Below are positions 7,512-17,187 of a DNA stretch of 41,168 nt, one piece after another. Origin of the DNA: Arcobacteraceae bacterium (GTDB taxonomy: Bacteria > Campylobacterota > Campylobacteria > Campylobacterales > Arcobacteraceae); assembly GCA_029934475.1 (NCBI GenBank), contig JAOZMC010000009.1, positions 1 to 41,168 on the forward strand, read 5' to 3'. How positions within the stretch are numbered: the first letter of the stretch is position 1; every line of letters starts with the position of its first letter. The notes under the pieces are model-generated. The model was not told the origin of the DNA, did not search any database, and saw only the letters and a program-made list of their open reading frames with translations. Position numbers and translations under genes: made by a program.

Positions 7512-8093
7512 ATGACACAGTTAAAGATAACCGACCTATATTTTGCATACAATAGCGACAAGCCATTGTTCCATAATTTTTCTCTAAGTTTAAAAAAAAA
7601 CCAACTCAAAACCATAGTAGGAGAGAGCGGAAGCGGCAAAAGCACGATATTTGGACTGCTAACTGGTCGTCTAAAACCCCAAAGCGGAGATATAGAAGTG
7701 CCTAGGCTGTCTATAGTCTATCAAGACCCATATAGTTCGTTTCATCCAAACTATACTATACTAGATCAAATATCCGATGTAGTCCATAGTCTTGATGGAC
7801 TGGAGCATATCATAGCTAGGTTAAATATAGACAAAAAGCTACTGCACAAAAAGCCCAAAAGCCTAAGCGGTGGTGAGCTACAGCGGTGTAGCATACTTCG
7901 TGCTGTGCTTATGCGACCAGATGTGCTACTGCTAGACGAACCCACCTCGGCACTAGACAATATAGTGGCATATGATGTCATGACTATGTTGGTGGAGTTT
8001 TTAGATGATTTCGCTATACTGCTCATAACTCACGATATGGATCTAGCTACTTGGTGTGGCGGAGATATCGTAAATATAGGACAAAAAGATTGA
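7512..8093 (+). CDS. Short ABC transporter ATP-binding protein (Dpp/Opp/Nik-like)
   Basis: 193 residues, one ABC cassette. Walker A is GESGSGKST (residues 37-45), the Q-loop reads VYQDPYSSFHP as in dipeptide/nickel importers, the signature is LSGGELQR (about 118), Walker B is LLLDEPTSALD and the H-loop is LITHD. It lacks the C-terminal tail usual in Dpp/Opp ATPases and is therefore short, though all catalytic motifs are present. No permease or binding-protein gene is adjacent. Instead the stop codon overlaps the TTG start of hemH, so the two are translationally coupled. A role linked to haem or metal supply is possible from context only. Confidence 0.8.
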   Translation: MTQLKITDLYFAYNSDKPLFHNFSLSLKKNQLKTIVGESGSGKSTIFGLLTGRLKPQSGDIEVPRLSIVYQDPYSSFHPNYTILDQISDVVHSLDGLEHIIARLNIDKKLLHKKPKSLSGGELQRCSILRAVLMRPDVLLLDEPTSALDNIVAYDVMTMLVEFLDDFAILLITHDMDLATWCGGDIVNIGQKD

Positions 8094-9007
8094 AAAAAGC
8101 ATTGATACTCATGAATATGGGCGGACCTAGAGACAAAGCGGAACTTATAGAGTTTTTGACAAATATGTTCAACGACAAAAATATCATAAACATAAAAAGC
8201 GACAAATATAGGTCGATACTAGCGGACTTTATGGTCCGTAGGAGAGCAGACAAGGCATGGCTTGGATACAAAGCCATAGGCGGTGCATCGCCACTACATC
8301 GTATAACAGACAAGCTAACAGACAAGCTAGATGTAGCACTAGATGGATATGAGATAATACCCGTCATGCGATATACAAAACCAGACACAAAAGCCTGTAT
8401 AGATAGGCTTCATAGAGAAAATATCCAAAAAGTCGTGCTACTGCCTCTATATGCCCAATACTCCACCACCACGACCAAGTCAAGTATAGATGAGTTTATA
8501 TCGCTGTCCAAAGGTAGCTTTGATACAACTATTATAAATGACTTTTATAAAAACAGATTGCTAAACGATATCATAAGCGATGAGATAATCAAAAGAACAA
8601 ATGGCGAAACCGATTTTAACCTCATATTTTCCGCTCACGGTTTGCCACAATCTATCGTAAACAGTGGCGACCCATACCAGATACAAGTCCAAGAACACAT
8701 AGAGCTAGTCAAGGCAAAGCTTATAGAAAAAAAAGCAAAATTTTCGACTATATCACTAGCTTATCAATCAAAAGTAGGTCCTATGAAGTGGCTGACACCT
8801 AGCTTGGATAGTGTGCTGAAAAGATTTAAAGATAAAAAAGTGCTGATATATCCTATATCGTTTATATTAGACAACACAGAGACGATATTTGAGCTCTGTT
8901 TTGAATATAAGCATATAGCTACACAGATAGGCTGTGACCAATACAAAGTATGTAGCTGTCCAAACGATAGCGACCAAACTGTCCGTATGATAAGCAGTCT
9001 GCTGTGA
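8090..9007 (+). CDS. hemH: Ferrochelatase
   Basis: 305 residues counted from the TTG at 8090, which overlaps the upstream TGA. This start gives LKKALILMNMGGP, the normal family N-terminus; a TTG at 8051 would add an Arg-rich 13-residue extension that runs inside the upstream gene. HemH inserts ferrous iron into the porphyrin at the end of haem synthesis. Visible family features are NMGGP near the N-terminus, the catalytic His in SAHGLPQSIV (about residue 180) and the second metal-site Glu in DNTETIFEL (about 260). The C-terminus ends with a Cys-containing CDQYKVCSCPND stretch. The gene stop overlaps the GTG start of the addB-like gene, so three genes form one coupled operon downstream of the 7473 promoter. 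Haem supply fits the divergent cytochrome c gene. Confidence 0.93.
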   Translation: MKKALILMNMGGPRDKAELIEFLTNMFNDKNIINIKSDKYRSILADFMVRRRADKAWLGYKAIGGASPLHRITDKLTDKLDVALDGYEIIPVMRYTKPDTKACIDRLHRENIQKVVLLPLYAQYSTTTTKSSIDEFISLSKGSFDTTIINDFYKNRLLNDIISDEIIKRTNGETDFNLIFSAHGLPQSIVNSGDPYQIQVQEHIELVKAKLIEKKAKFSTISLAYQSKVGPMKWLTPSLDSVLKRFKDKKVLIYPISFILDNTETIFELCFEYKHIATQIGCDQYKVCSCPNDSDQTVRMISSLL

Positions 9008-11319
9008 AGCTAGTAGTCTATCCTACTGCTAGAGCTGGGCGAAGATATATAGAGCAACAAAAGCTCACAGACCAACTGTTGCCAAAAGTCATAACTATAG
9101 GGGAGTTGTTTCAAAAGTCAGCAGATATAGGAGACAAAAAGTTTATTGATAGCACCATGCTTAGTATCTATCTACACCGAGCTATGAAGTTTGATGGATT
9201 TGAGGCATTGGGACTAAAAAACAGTTTCACAGAGCAGTTTATCAAGTCAAATGAAGTGCTAAACACTCTCACAGAGCTATCACATGAGATGGTAAATATA
9301 GATAAATTGTCGCAAATACCAAACTATGGACTATATGACAAGCATATAAAAGTGCTAAAACAAGTAAAAAGCAACTTGATAGAGTTGCTGGATACACAAG
9401 GCTATGTAGCCGGTATCAATCTACCACAAAACTACAATCTAAACTTAAGTTTTGTGTCAAATTATACACAAGTTGTGATACATCTTGAGGGTTATCTCAG
9501 TAGATATGAGATGCAGATCGTCAAAGATATAGCCAAACATATACAAGTGGTGCTGTCGTTTTGTTATATGTCTCACAACCGCGACAACATAGACAAGTTT
9601 ATCGATATTGAGCTTGAGCTAGATACCGCTTATAAATATAACTTGACAGATGATAGCATAATATCAAAAATAGCTATGCCGTCTATGTCAAACCACTACA
9701 AACTCAAAGCATTTGACTCAAAAGTAGATGAGATAGCATATATTAAACACACTATATATCAAGCGATCAAAAATGGAACAAAGCCAGAAAATATAGCAGT
9801 AGTGCTTCCAGATGAAAGTATGGCTACATATATGAGACTATTTGACAAAGACCGCAACTTCAACTATGCCTTTGGTTTTGATATGAAAGATAGCAAACTA
9901 TACCAAACTATAGAGACGGTAAACAGGCATATAACTACAAGATACGACAAACAAATCATCAGTATGCTGGAGTTTTTGGATATAGATGACGAGTTCATAA
10001 AGTTTGTGATGTCAAACTATAGCCAAACTATAGACAAGCCACTAATAGAAAAGTTTCACAGCTACACAAAAACAGTTTGCCAGCTAAAAGAACACAAAGA
10101 TATCAATGATGATATATTTTATAGTCTATATCAAATCATCAGCCATATAGATATAAGTCTCAAAGATGGTATCAAGATATTTTTGTATATGCTAGGGCGA
10201 CAGACTATAGATGATACTAGAGGTGGCAAGATCACAGTAACTGGGCTGCTAGAGACTAGAGCTATGGAGTTTGAGCTGGTCATCGTGTGTAACTTCAACG
10301 ATACATTAGTGCCGAAAAAGCTTCAAAAAGACAAACTGTTAAACTCAAAGACCAAAGCCACACTAGGGTTGCCGACTTTGACAGATAGAGTCAATCTGCA
10401 GGCATATTATTATCATATGTTGTTTTTGAAAGCCCGACGGCTATATATCAGCTACGACCAAAGTGAAAGCGGGACTATAAGTAGCTTTGGCAAATTACTT
10501 TTAAACTATGACAATACTCCAAATAGACACGACAATTATAGGCAAATCTTATACGACACAAAAACCCTCACCCACTATGACGGTGAAATAAAGCTAGATA
10601 TAGATATGTCTGCTAGAAACTGGTCTGCCTCTAGTCTTAGGACATATCTCACTTGTAAAAGAAAGTTTGCTTTAAGCTATCTGTATAACATAAAAGAGAC
10701 CGCAAACATATACAAACCCAAAGCATATGAGGTAGGAAATATACTACACAAAGCACTAGAGATGACATACAAAGTGCAAGATAGTTTTCATAGCAAACAG
10801 GATCTATATGACACTATAATAAAAAATATAGACCAAATAAATGCTACAAATCCATATATAACCTTTGATATATTGCTATACAAACATAGGTTGTGGCAGT
10901 TTGTATCTGCCGAGATTTGGCGGTTTGACCGTGGTATAAAAGTCAAGCACACAGAGTATAGTTTCGACACAGTCAAACACGGCATAAAAATAAACGGCAA
11001 GATAGATAGAGTAGATAGTTTGCCAGATGGGAGTATAGATATCATAGACTACAAGTCATCAAAAGAGATAAAAGTAGATAGATATGAGTTTCAACTTTTG
11101 TTTTATTTTATGGCACTAGAAGAGCTAGGTATAGGTAGTTTGTATCACTACAACTTGTATTTTGGCAAACTTATAGAGCTACCAAAAATAGAAGAAAAAA
11201 TGCTAGAACTAGAAGAGATATTTAAAGAACTCAAGACTAGCAGAGTGGATTTCATCAAATGTGAAAAACTAGAAAGCTGTCGGCTTTGTCAATATAAAAC
11301 TATCTGCCAAAGAGATTAG
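9004..11319 (+). CDS. addB: AddB-like PD-(D/E)XK nuclease subunit with Fe-S cluster
   Basis: 771 residues from a GTG that overlaps the hemH stop. The N-terminal two thirds look like an inactive helicase-like scaffold with no Walker A, as in AddB. The last 200 residues form a RecB-type nuclease: GNILHKALE (the motif His), IDRVDSLPDGSIDIIDYKSS (catalytic Asp and Lys) and QLLFYFMALEEL. Cys in TCKRKF together with the C-terminal CRLCQYKTIC gives the four-Cys set of the AddB 4Fe-4S cluster. The partner AddA processes double-strand breaks with it for RecA loading; no addA is in the window, so the pairing is inferred. The last 20 bases overlap the end of the convergent dxs gene. Confidence 0.82.
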   Translation: MKLVVYPTARAGRRYIEQQKLTDQLLPKVITIGELFQKSADIGDKKFIDSTMLSIYLHRAMKFDGFEALGLKNSFTEQFIKSNEVLNTLTELSHEMVNIDKLSQIPNYGLYDKHIKVLKQVKSNLIELLDTQGYVAGINLPQNYNLNLSFVSNYTQVVIHLEGYLSRYEMQIVKDIAKHIQVVLSFCYMSHNRDNIDKFIDIELELDTAYKYNLTDDSIISKIAMPSMSNHYKLKAFDSKVDEIAYIKHTIYQAIKNGTKPENIAVVLPDESMATYMRLFDKDRNFNYAFGFDMKDSKLYQTIETVNRHITTRYDKQIISMLEFLDIDDEFIKFVMSNYSQTIDKPLIEKFHSYTKTVCQLKEHKDINDDIFYSLYQIISHIDISLKDGIKIFLYMLGRQTIDDTRGGKITVTGLLETRAMEFELVIVCNFNDTLVPKKLQKDKLLNSKTKATLGLPTLTDRVNLQAYYYHMLFLKARRLYISYDQSESGTISSFGKLLLNYDNTPNRHDNYRQILYDTKTLTHYDGEIKLDIDMSARNWSASSLRTYLTCKRKFALSYLYNIKETANIYKPKAYEVGNILHKALEMTYKVQDSFHSKQDLYDTIIKNIDQINATNPYITFDILLYKHRLWQFVSAEIWRFDRGIKVKHTEYSFDTVKHGIKINGKIDRVDSLPDGSIDIIDYKSSKEIKVDRYEFQLLFYFMALEELGIGSLYHYNLYFGKLIELPKIEEKMLELEEIFKELKTSRVDFIKCEKLESCRLCQYKTICQRD

Positions 11320-13105
11320 AGATTTTCTCGACAGAGATGCCTAGCTCATCTTCTAGCGACTGCTTGTCGCCGTGTGGTATATATATATCATCGTATTCAA
11401 ATGTTTTTAAGTTTATATTTAGTCCATGTTTAGCAAACATCTCAGAAATAGCACTGCCTACTCCGCCTATAGCTTGACTGTCGCTAAATATATACCAGTT
11501 TTTGTGCGATTTTTGCAATTTTAAAAGCTGTTTTTCATCTAGCGGCTTGACAAATTTTAGGTCTAGTATGGCTACATCTTTTTGGATACTGTTTGCTACA
11601 TCTATGGCTTTTGACACTCCGCTCCCATACCCTACAAATATAGTATCTGTAAGAGCGGTTTTTAGTAACTGAGAACGACCTAGCACAAACTTTTCTGCTG
11701 TGTATGGTAGCTTTTTAAATGCTCCTCGTGGGTATCTTATAGCACACGGAGTTTGCAAAGTTTCAGCAAACTGCAAGGCATATCTCATACTAATATCATC
11801 TATAGGAGCAAACATCGTCATATTTGGCAATACTCTCAACATAGATATATCAAACTGCCCTTGGTGTGTCTCACCATCTGCTCCTACTATACCTGCCCTA
11901 TCTATAGCAAATACCACAGGTAGATTCATCAAGCATACATCATGGACGATCTGGTCAAATCCTCTCTGGAGAAATGTAGAGTATATCACTACAAATGGTT
12001 TGAAACCTAGCTTTGCCATAGATGCCATAGAGGTGATGGCATGTTGTTCTGCTATGGCTACATCCCAAAATCTATCTGGAAACTGTGTTATAAGCCTATC
12101 CATACCAGTGCCATTTGGCATAGCAGCGGTGACTCCTACTATTTTGTCGTTGGATTTTGCTAGTTCCAACAAGTTTTCAGCAAAAACATCTGTAGTATCT
12201 TTGATAGTTTTTATGTGTAGAAACTCTCCAGTGCTAGCATCAAACGGCCCTACTCCGTGCCACTTTTCGTGGTGTCCTTCGGCTATCTTGTAGCCTTTGC
12301 CTTTGGTCGTTTTAGCATGCACGATGACTGGCTTTTTCATATCTTTTGCGATTTTGAGTGTATCTACTATCTCTTTTATGTCATGTCCGTCTATAGGACC
12401 TATGTAGTCGCAACCCATCTCTTCAAACATCAGCCCTGGAGTGATGAGCTTTAAGCTCTCTTCAAGTCGTTTGGCTATATATACACCGCTGTTTGGACTG
12501 TATTTTTGCAATACTTTTTCTACTTTTTTTTTGAATCTCTGATATGTCTGTCCTGCTAGTAGTCGGCTTAGATATTTGCTGACTGATCCTATTGGTCTAG
12601 CTATGCTCATCTCGTTGTCGTTTAGGATGATAACTACAGGCAGTTTTAGATCGCCTAGTTCGTTGAGTGCTTCATATACAAGTCCAGCACTCATAGAGCC
12701 ATCGCCTATCATCACTACTGGAGTTTTCTCTTGAGAGTTTAACCTAAATGCTTTCGCAGCTCCTACTGCTAGAGATATAGAAGTGGAGCTGTGACCACTT
12801 ACAAAGTAGTCATATATTGACTCTTTTGGCTTTGAAAAGCCACTTATTCCACCATATTGTCGCAAAGTTTTAAACTCTTGCCATCTGTTTGTCAGTAGTT
12901 TGTGGGCATAACATTGATGAGATACATCAAATATAAACGGCTCTTGCTCTATATCAAAAACTAGATGCATACCCATGATAAGCTCCACAGCACCTAGCGA
13001 CGAGCTTAAGTGTCCGCCATTTTTTGATACTACATCTATGATACGATTTCGTATTTGTGAGCTTAGAAGTTTGAGCTCATCTTGTGATTTTTGGCGGATA
13101 TCCAT
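11300..13105 (-). CDS. dxs: 1-deoxy-D-xylulose-5-phosphate synthase
   Basis: 601 residues. The enzyme condenses pyruvate and glyceraldehyde-3-phosphate, using thiamine diphosphate, as the first step of the MEP isoprenoid pathway in the cytosol. The TPP/Mg site reads GDGSMSAG then LNDNEMSI (about residues 140-175). The pyrimidine-domain Glu is in DVAIAEQHA (about 355). The N-terminal SHQCYAHKLLT and HSSTSIS segments and the C-terminal transketolase domain are complete. The length is slightly below the usual 615-640. It is the last gene of the acpP-fabF-accA-dxs run, 4 bases after accA, and its 3' end overlaps addB by 20 bases. Confidence 0.96.
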   Translation of the reverse strand: MDIRQKSQDELKLLSSQIRNRIIDVVSKNGGHLSSSLGAVELIMGMHLVFDIEQEPFIFDVSHQCYAHKLLTNRWQEFKTLRQYGGISGFSKPKESIYDYFVSGHSSTSISLAVGAAKAFRLNSQEKTPVVMIGDGSMSAGLVYEALNELGDLKLPVVIILNDNEMSIARPIGSVSKYLSRLLAGQTYQRFKKKVEKVLQKYSPNSGVYIAKRLEESLKLITPGLMFEEMGCDYIGPIDGHDIKEIVDTLKIAKDMKKPVIVHAKTTKGKGYKIAEGHHEKWHGVGPFDASTGEFLHIKTIKDTTDVFAENLLELAKSNDKIVGVTAAMPNGTGMDRLITQFPDRFWDVAIAEQHAITSMASMAKLGFKPFVVIYSTFLQRGFDQIVHDVCLMNLPVVFAIDRAGIVGADGETHQGQFDISMLRVLPNMTMFAPIDDISMRYALQFAETLQTPCAIRYPRGAFKKLPYTAEKFVLGRSQLLKTALTDTIFVGYGSGVSKAIDVANSIQKDVAILDLKFVKPLDEKQLLKLQKSHKNWYIFSDSQAIGGVGSAISEMFAKHGLNINLKTFEYDDIYIPHGDKQSLEDELGISVEKISNLFGR

Positions 13106-13109
13106 AGGT

Positions 13110-14042
13110 CTATACGAAACTTCCTAGTGAAAGTAGCTTTTCGTATCTTTGATCCAATCTTTGTTGTCGTGGTATTTGTTTGAGTTCATTTATACTGTTT
13201 ACTATATAATCGCCCACTGCTTTGAATGCTTCTGCCTTTTTTCTATGTGCTCCTGTGAGTGGTTCATCTACTATATCATCTATGAGCTTCATTTCTTTCA
13301 AGTCTTCTGGGGTTAGCTTCAGTGCTTTTGCGGCAGTCTCGACCTTTTTTGGATCATCCCAAAGTATGGCAGCACAGCCCTCTGGCGATATGACAGAATA
13401 GACACTATATCTCATCATGGCTAGTTTGTCGGCTACTCCTATAGCTAAAGCTCCACCGGAGCCACCCTCTCCTATGACTATAGATATGGTTATAGTGTCA
13501 AGATCGCTAAATTCAAAAAGATTTTTCGCTATCGCTTCACTTTGACTTCGCTCTTCTGCTCCTATACCCGGATATGCTCCGGGAGTATCTACTAGCATGA
13601 CTATCGGTATATCAAATTTCTCTGCTATCCTTGCTACTCTTAGAGCTTTTCTATAGCCCTCTGGGTTTGGCATACCAAAGTTTCTTTTGATCTTATTTTT
13701 GACACCTCTGCCTTTTTGTTCGCCTATGAGTAGCACTTTTTGATCCCCTAGCATACCAAAAAAACACACAATAGCAGGGTCATCGCTCAAGTGTCTGTCG
13801 CCGTGTATCTCGTAGTAGTCAGACAGAAGCGATCGCACATAATCCAGAGCATACGGTCTATCTATATGTCTAGCTAGTTTGAGCTTTTGAAAGTCATCTA
13901 AACTACCATAAGTTTTTTTGATCTCTTTTTCTAGTTTGCTCTCTAGTATAGATACGGCATATTCATCGGCTTTTACTTTTGCTGATATTATCTCCTCTTC
14001 TATTATTTTGAGATTTTGTTCGAAGTCCAAATATGTAGCCAT
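13110..14042 (-). CDS. accA: Acetyl-CoA carboxylase, carboxyltransferase alpha subunit
   Basis: 310 residues. AccA with AccD forms the carboxyltransferase that moves the carboxyl group from biotin to acetyl-CoA, giving malonyl-CoA for fatty-acid synthesis. Family landmarks are the N-terminal coiled segment, [13 protein letters not shown]-like text ([14 protein letters not shown]), [40 protein letters not shown] and the oxyanion-hole [16 protein letters not shown]. The ATG at 14042 lies 3 bases after the fabF stop, so translation is probably coupled. Its place between fabF and dxs groups lipid and isoprenoid precursor synthesis in one operon. Confidence 0.96.
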   Translation of the reverse strand: MATYLDFEQNLKIIEEEIISAKVKADEYAVSILESKLEKEIKKTYGSLDDFQKLKLARHIDRPYALDYVRSLLSDYYEIHGDRHLSDDPAIVCFFGMLGDQKVLLIGEQKGRGVKNKIKRNFGMPNPEGYRKALRVARIAEKFDIPIVMLVDTPGAYPGIGAEERSQSEAIAKNLFEFSDLDTITISIVIGEGGSGGALAIGVADKLAMMRYSVYSVISPEGCAAILWDDPKKVETAAKALKLTPEDLKEMKLIDDIVDEPLTGAHRKKAEAFKAVGDYIVNSINELKQIPRQQRLDQRYEKLLSLGSFV

Positions 14043-14045
14043 CTG

Positions 14046-15299
14046 TTATCCTTTGTAGTTTTTCAATATAACAACAGCATTTGTGCCACCAAAACCAAAT
14101 GAGTTGGACATGACTATGTTTAGCACTTTTTTTCTAGCTTTGTTTGGCACATAATCCAAGTCGCAGTCGTCGTCACTTGTGATTTGATTTATGGTAGGTG
14201 GTATTATACTTTCTTTCATGGCTTTTATAGATACGACAGCTTCTATAGAACCAGCGGCTCCTAGACAGTGTCCTATCTGACCTTTGATAGATGATACTGG
14301 AGGAGACTCTTGATTGTCTTTGAAAAGTTGTTTTATGGCAGCTGTTTCGTTTTTGTCATTTACTGGCGTGCTTGTGCCGTGAGCATTGACATAGTCTATG
14401 TGTAGTTCTCCGCCGTTGTTTCGTCTTGCCATATCATATGCGGCTTTCATAGCTCTATATGGTCCATCTTGTGTAGGTGTGGTTATGTGGTTTGCATCGC
14501 CACTTTCGCCGAAACCTAAAACTTCAGCATATATTTTCGCTCCTCTGTTTGTGGCAGACTCTAAACTCTCCACGACTAAAGCTCCAGCACCCTCTCCCAT
14601 GACAAAACCATCTCTGCCTTTGTCAAATGGTCTAGAAGCTCTCTTTGGGTCGTCGTTTCTAGTAGATAGTGCTTTCATGGCAGCAAATCCACCTATGCCA
14701 GCACCTGTGATAGCAGACTCTGCTCCTACGACCAACATCTTCGTAGCACCTCCTAGCGCTATAGTCTTGTAAGCTTCAGCTATAGCATGAGTGCCGGCCG
14801 CACAAGCAGTCACTACAGATAGGTTTGGTCCTTTTATATTGTGTTGGATTGTCACAAATCCACCTAGCATATTTACAAGTGATGATGGTATGAAAAATGG
14901 TGAGATTTTACTAGGAGAGCGATTGTTGCATATTACTGAATTTTTTTCTATATTTGGCAAGCCACCTATACCAGATGCTGAGACTATGCCCATATCGTCA
15001 GCTATATCGTCTGGTAGTTTGTTGTCTATCAAAAGATCGGCATCGCTCATAGCTTCAGCACTAGCATGTATGCCAAGCTGGATAAATCTATCTGCCTTTT
15101 TGGCCTCTTTTTTGCCCAATATAGCTGTAGGGTCAAACTCTTTTACCTCAGATGCTATCTTGACAGAAAACTCCTCTATATCAAACAAACTAACTATATC
15201 TATACTTGTCTTGCCATCTACTATGGCATCAAATGATTCTTGAGTGTTTTTGCCCAAGCCGTTTATCATACCTATACCAGTTATTACGATTTTTTGCAT
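14046..15299 (-). CDS. fabF: 3-oxoacyl-[ACP] synthase II
   Basis: 417 residues, full length. FabF elongates acyl-ACP with malonyl-ACP. The catalytic triad is visible: Cys in VVTACAAGTHA (about residue 165), His in NAHGTSTPVND (about 305) and His in GQIGHCLGAAG (about 342). The C-terminal glycine-rich SNSFGFGGTNA is intact. A ribosome-binding site lies before ATG 15299. acpP lies 84 bases upstream on the same strand with a terminator-like hairpin in between, so ACP and FabF levels may be uncoupled by partial read-through. Confidence 0.96.
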   Translation of the reverse strand: MQKIVITGIGMINGLGKNTQESFDAIVDGKTSIDIVSLFDIEEFSVKIASEVKEFDPTAILGKKEAKKADRFIQLGIHASAEAMSDADLLIDNKLPDDIADDMGIVSASGIGGLPNIEKNSVICNNRSPSKISPFFIPSSLVNMLGGFVTIQHNIKGPNLSVVTACAAGTHAIAEAYKTIALGGATKMLVVGAESAITGAGIGGFAAMKALSTRNDDPKRASRPFDKGRDGFVMGEGAGALVVESLESATNRGAKIYAEVLGFGESGDANHITTPTQDGPYRAMKAAYDMARRNNGGELHIDYVNAHGTSTPVNDKNETAAIKQLFKDNQESPPVSSIKGQIGHCLGAAGSIEAVVSIKAMKESIIPPTINQITSDDDCDLDYVPNKARKKVLNIVMSNSFGFGGTNAVVILKNYKG

Positions 15300-15346
15300 T
15301 TTTGCTCCTTGTTCTTTAAAAATAACCTATAATTTATGATATTTTG

Positions 15347-15374
15347 AAAAAACAAGACAGCCCATAGGGCTATC
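15347..15374 (-). terminator. Terminator-like hairpin between acpP and fabF
   Basis: On the minus strand GATAGCCC - TAT - GGGCTGTC forms an 8-bp stem (one G-T pair) followed by TTGTTTTTT. It lies 9 bases after the acpP stop. It probably ends most acpP transcripts, with part reading through into fabF-accA-dxs. Confidence 0.7.
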
Positions 15375-15383
15375 TCGTGTTGT

Positions 15384-15608
15384 CTATTTGTGAGTTTCTA
15401 TATAGTTCAGTGCATCTGCAACTGTCAAAATTTTCTCAGCATCTTCATCTGGTATCTCGATATCAAACTCCTCTTCGAGAGCCATAACCAACTCTACGAC
15501 ATCTAAGCTATCTGCTCCCAAATCCTCTACGAACTTCGAACTCTCTTTTACTTCATCTGCATTGCAATCAAGTTGTTCTACTACAACTGCTTTTACTTTA
15601 TCTAACAT
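15384..15608 (-). CDS. acpP: Acyl carrier protein
   Basis: 74 residues, very acidic. Ser34 in [14 protein letters not shown] is the 4'-phosphopantetheine attachment site. ACP carries growing acyl chains for fatty-acid and lipid A synthesis, and so links fabF here to lpxC further along. The start is ATG 15608 behind aagaaaggat. The gap to aroE carries divergent promoters; a minus-strand TATAAT-like element overlaps the plus-strand -10 of aroE. Confidence 0.97.
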   Translation of the reverse strand: MLDKVKAVVVEQLDCNADEVKESSKFVEDLGADSLDVVELVMALEEEFDIEIPDEDAEKILTVADALNYIETHK

Positions 15609-15670
15609 ATTTATCCTTTCTTAAAATGTTGTCAATTTTATCTAAAATTTCTTAAATTATTTATAATATT

Positions 15671-15681
15671 TGGGTATTATA
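15671..15681. promoter_or_regulatory. Overlapping divergent -10 elements of aroE and acpP
   Basis: TGGGTATTAT on the plus strand (15671-15680) is the typical form for this window and precedes aroE by 19 bases. Read on the minus strand the same bases give TATAATACCCA, placing a -10 for acpP. The two polymerases would compete for this site. Confidence 0.5.
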
Positions 15682-15698
15682 GCAAAAAAAGGACAAAA

Positions 15699-16511
15699 AT
15701 GAATAAATACACCATATTTGGCAACCCAGTTTCACACTCGCTTTCGCCCGTAATGCAAACTGCTGGCTTCAGACATCTACAGCTTGACAACACTTATGAC
15801 AAAACACTTTTGACAGACGAAAATATAAAAGATATCTTTTTCAAACTTGGTTTAAGTGGAGCCAATATCACTGTGCCACACAAAGAATATGCCTACAATT
15901 CAGCCGATATAGTAGTAGGCGATGCAAAAACTATAAAAGCAGTAAATACATATATAAGACAAGGCGACAAGATAGTAGCCCACAATACAGACAGCTATGG
16001 ATTTATGATGGCTATAGATGAGTTTCGACCGCTTTCATCTGTGCTAATCATAGGTGCAGGAGGCACTGCTAGAGCTATAGCTGTAGCATTAAAATCAGCA
16101 AATTTAACTACAACTGTAGCCAACAGAACTGCCAAAAAGCTGGAGTTTTTTGATATGTTGGGTGTGAACACAACAACTACTGACAACATAAACACAAATC
16201 ACAAATACGACTTAGTAGTAAATGCCACTTCGGCAGGTTTGTGTGATAGCGACTATCCTATGTCGCAAGATAAACTTAGACGAGTTTTGACAGATAGCAA
16301 ATATGTATTTGACTGTATATATGGGACTATGACACCGTTTTTGAGTATGGCAAAACAACTTAATATAAAATACAAAGATGGCGAAGATATGTTGCTGTAT
16401 CAAGGGGTCAAAGCTATGGAACTATGGACAAATACCAAAGCAACTAAAGGGCTGATTAATAGCATGAGAAGTGCTTTGCGAGACAAAAATGGCAAACAAG
16501 GCGAACTTTAA
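15699..16511 (+). CDS. aroE: Shikimate dehydrogenase
   Basis: 270 residues. AroE reduces 3-dehydroshikimate with NADPH in aromatic amino-acid synthesis. The shikimate-binding N-terminus reads FGNPVSHSLSPVMQ, and the catalytic Lys is in ITVPHKEYA (about residue 66). The NADP Rossmann motif is GAGGTARAIAVAL (about 120) followed by VANRTAKK, the NADPH-specific Arg-containing turn. NATSAGL and the C-terminal GxxMLLYQGVKAMELW are conserved. Ribosome-binding site aaaaggac lies just before ATG 15699. The serine-recombinase-like gene follows 34 bases later and may be co-transcribed. Confidence 0.95.
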   Translation: MNKYTIFGNPVSHSLSPVMQTAGFRHLQLDNTYDKTLLTDENIKDIFFKLGLSGANITVPHKEYAYNSADIVVGDAKTIKAVNTYIRQGDKIVAHNTDSYGFMMAIDEFRPLSSVLIIGAGGTARAIAVALKSANLTTTVANRTAKKLEFFDMLGVNTTTTDNINTNHKYDLVVNATSAGLCDSDYPMSQDKLRRVLTDSKYVFDCIYGTMTPFLSMAKQLNIKYKDGEDMLLYQGVKAMELWTNTKATKGLINSMRSALRDKNGKQGEL

Positions 16512-16545
16512 GAAAATAAATATATAATACACAAAAGGAAAATAT

Positions 16546-17157
16546 ATGAACACATATGCCCTCATAAAGTATAGTATATATGACAAAAAAGCTATACAGA
16601 CACAACTCTCGTCTCTCAAAAATTACAAAATAAATAATAATTTAGAACAAATATCTATCATAAGATATGAGCAAAAAAGTAAAAATAGCAAAGCAGAGAT
16701 ATTGTCAATAACTTCACACATAGAACCAAACTCACAGCTAATAGTATACAATTTATCGTCACTGGGACGATACACATATATGATACACGATACTATATTG
16801 AGATTGTTGGATAGAAATATCTATATAGTGTCGGTAGATGATAAATATGAACTCAAAAAAGATGATAAATTTACAAAATTTATTCTCAAGATCGGCACAC
16901 AGATCATAGATATGGAGAAAGAGCTTTCAAGCCACAGGACAAAAGAAGCATTGTATTATAAAAAGTTGTCTGGAAAAGTGCTAGGCAAACCAGTAGGCAC
17001 AGTCCAGAAGTCCAAGTTTGACAAAGATTTAGTCAAGATAAAAAGCTACCTAAAAGCTGGGCATAGTATAAGACAGATCAGCAAACTGCTAGGATATAGC
17101 AACCATATAGGACTAAACAACTATATCAAAAAAAGAGATATAAGAAAAAACTTATAG
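16546..17157 (+). CDS. Serine-recombinase-like protein with altered active site
   Basis: 203 residues. The N-terminal 130 residues follow the resolvase/invertase fold pattern: YALIKYS aligns with the usual YxRVS so that Ser10 is kept but Arg8 is Lys. IQTQLSSLKNY matches the following helix, and LIVYNLSSLGR aligns with the DRLGR motif, where the first Arg is Ser72 and only Arg75 remains. The C-terminus has the usual linker (GKPVGTVQKSKFDKD) and a helix-turn-helix (SIRQISKLLGYSNHIGLNNY). Loss of two active-site arginines makes strand exchange doubtful; a DNA-binding or regulatory role is an alternative. Strong ribosome-binding site (aaaagga). A bidirectional hairpin follows at 17188-17217. Confidence 0.7.
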   Translation: MNTYALIKYSIYDKKAIQTQLSSLKNYKINNNLEQISIIRYEQKSKNSKAEILSITSHIEPNSQLIVYNLSSLGRYTYMIHDTILRLLDRNIYIVSVDDKYELKKDDKFTKFILKIGTQIIDMEKELSSHRTKEALYYKKLSGKVLGKPVGTVQKSKFDKDLVKIKSYLKAGHSIRQISKLLGYSNHIGLNNYIKKRDIRKNL

Positions 17158-17187
17158 AAAACATAAAGAACTTTTAAAATATTTTCT

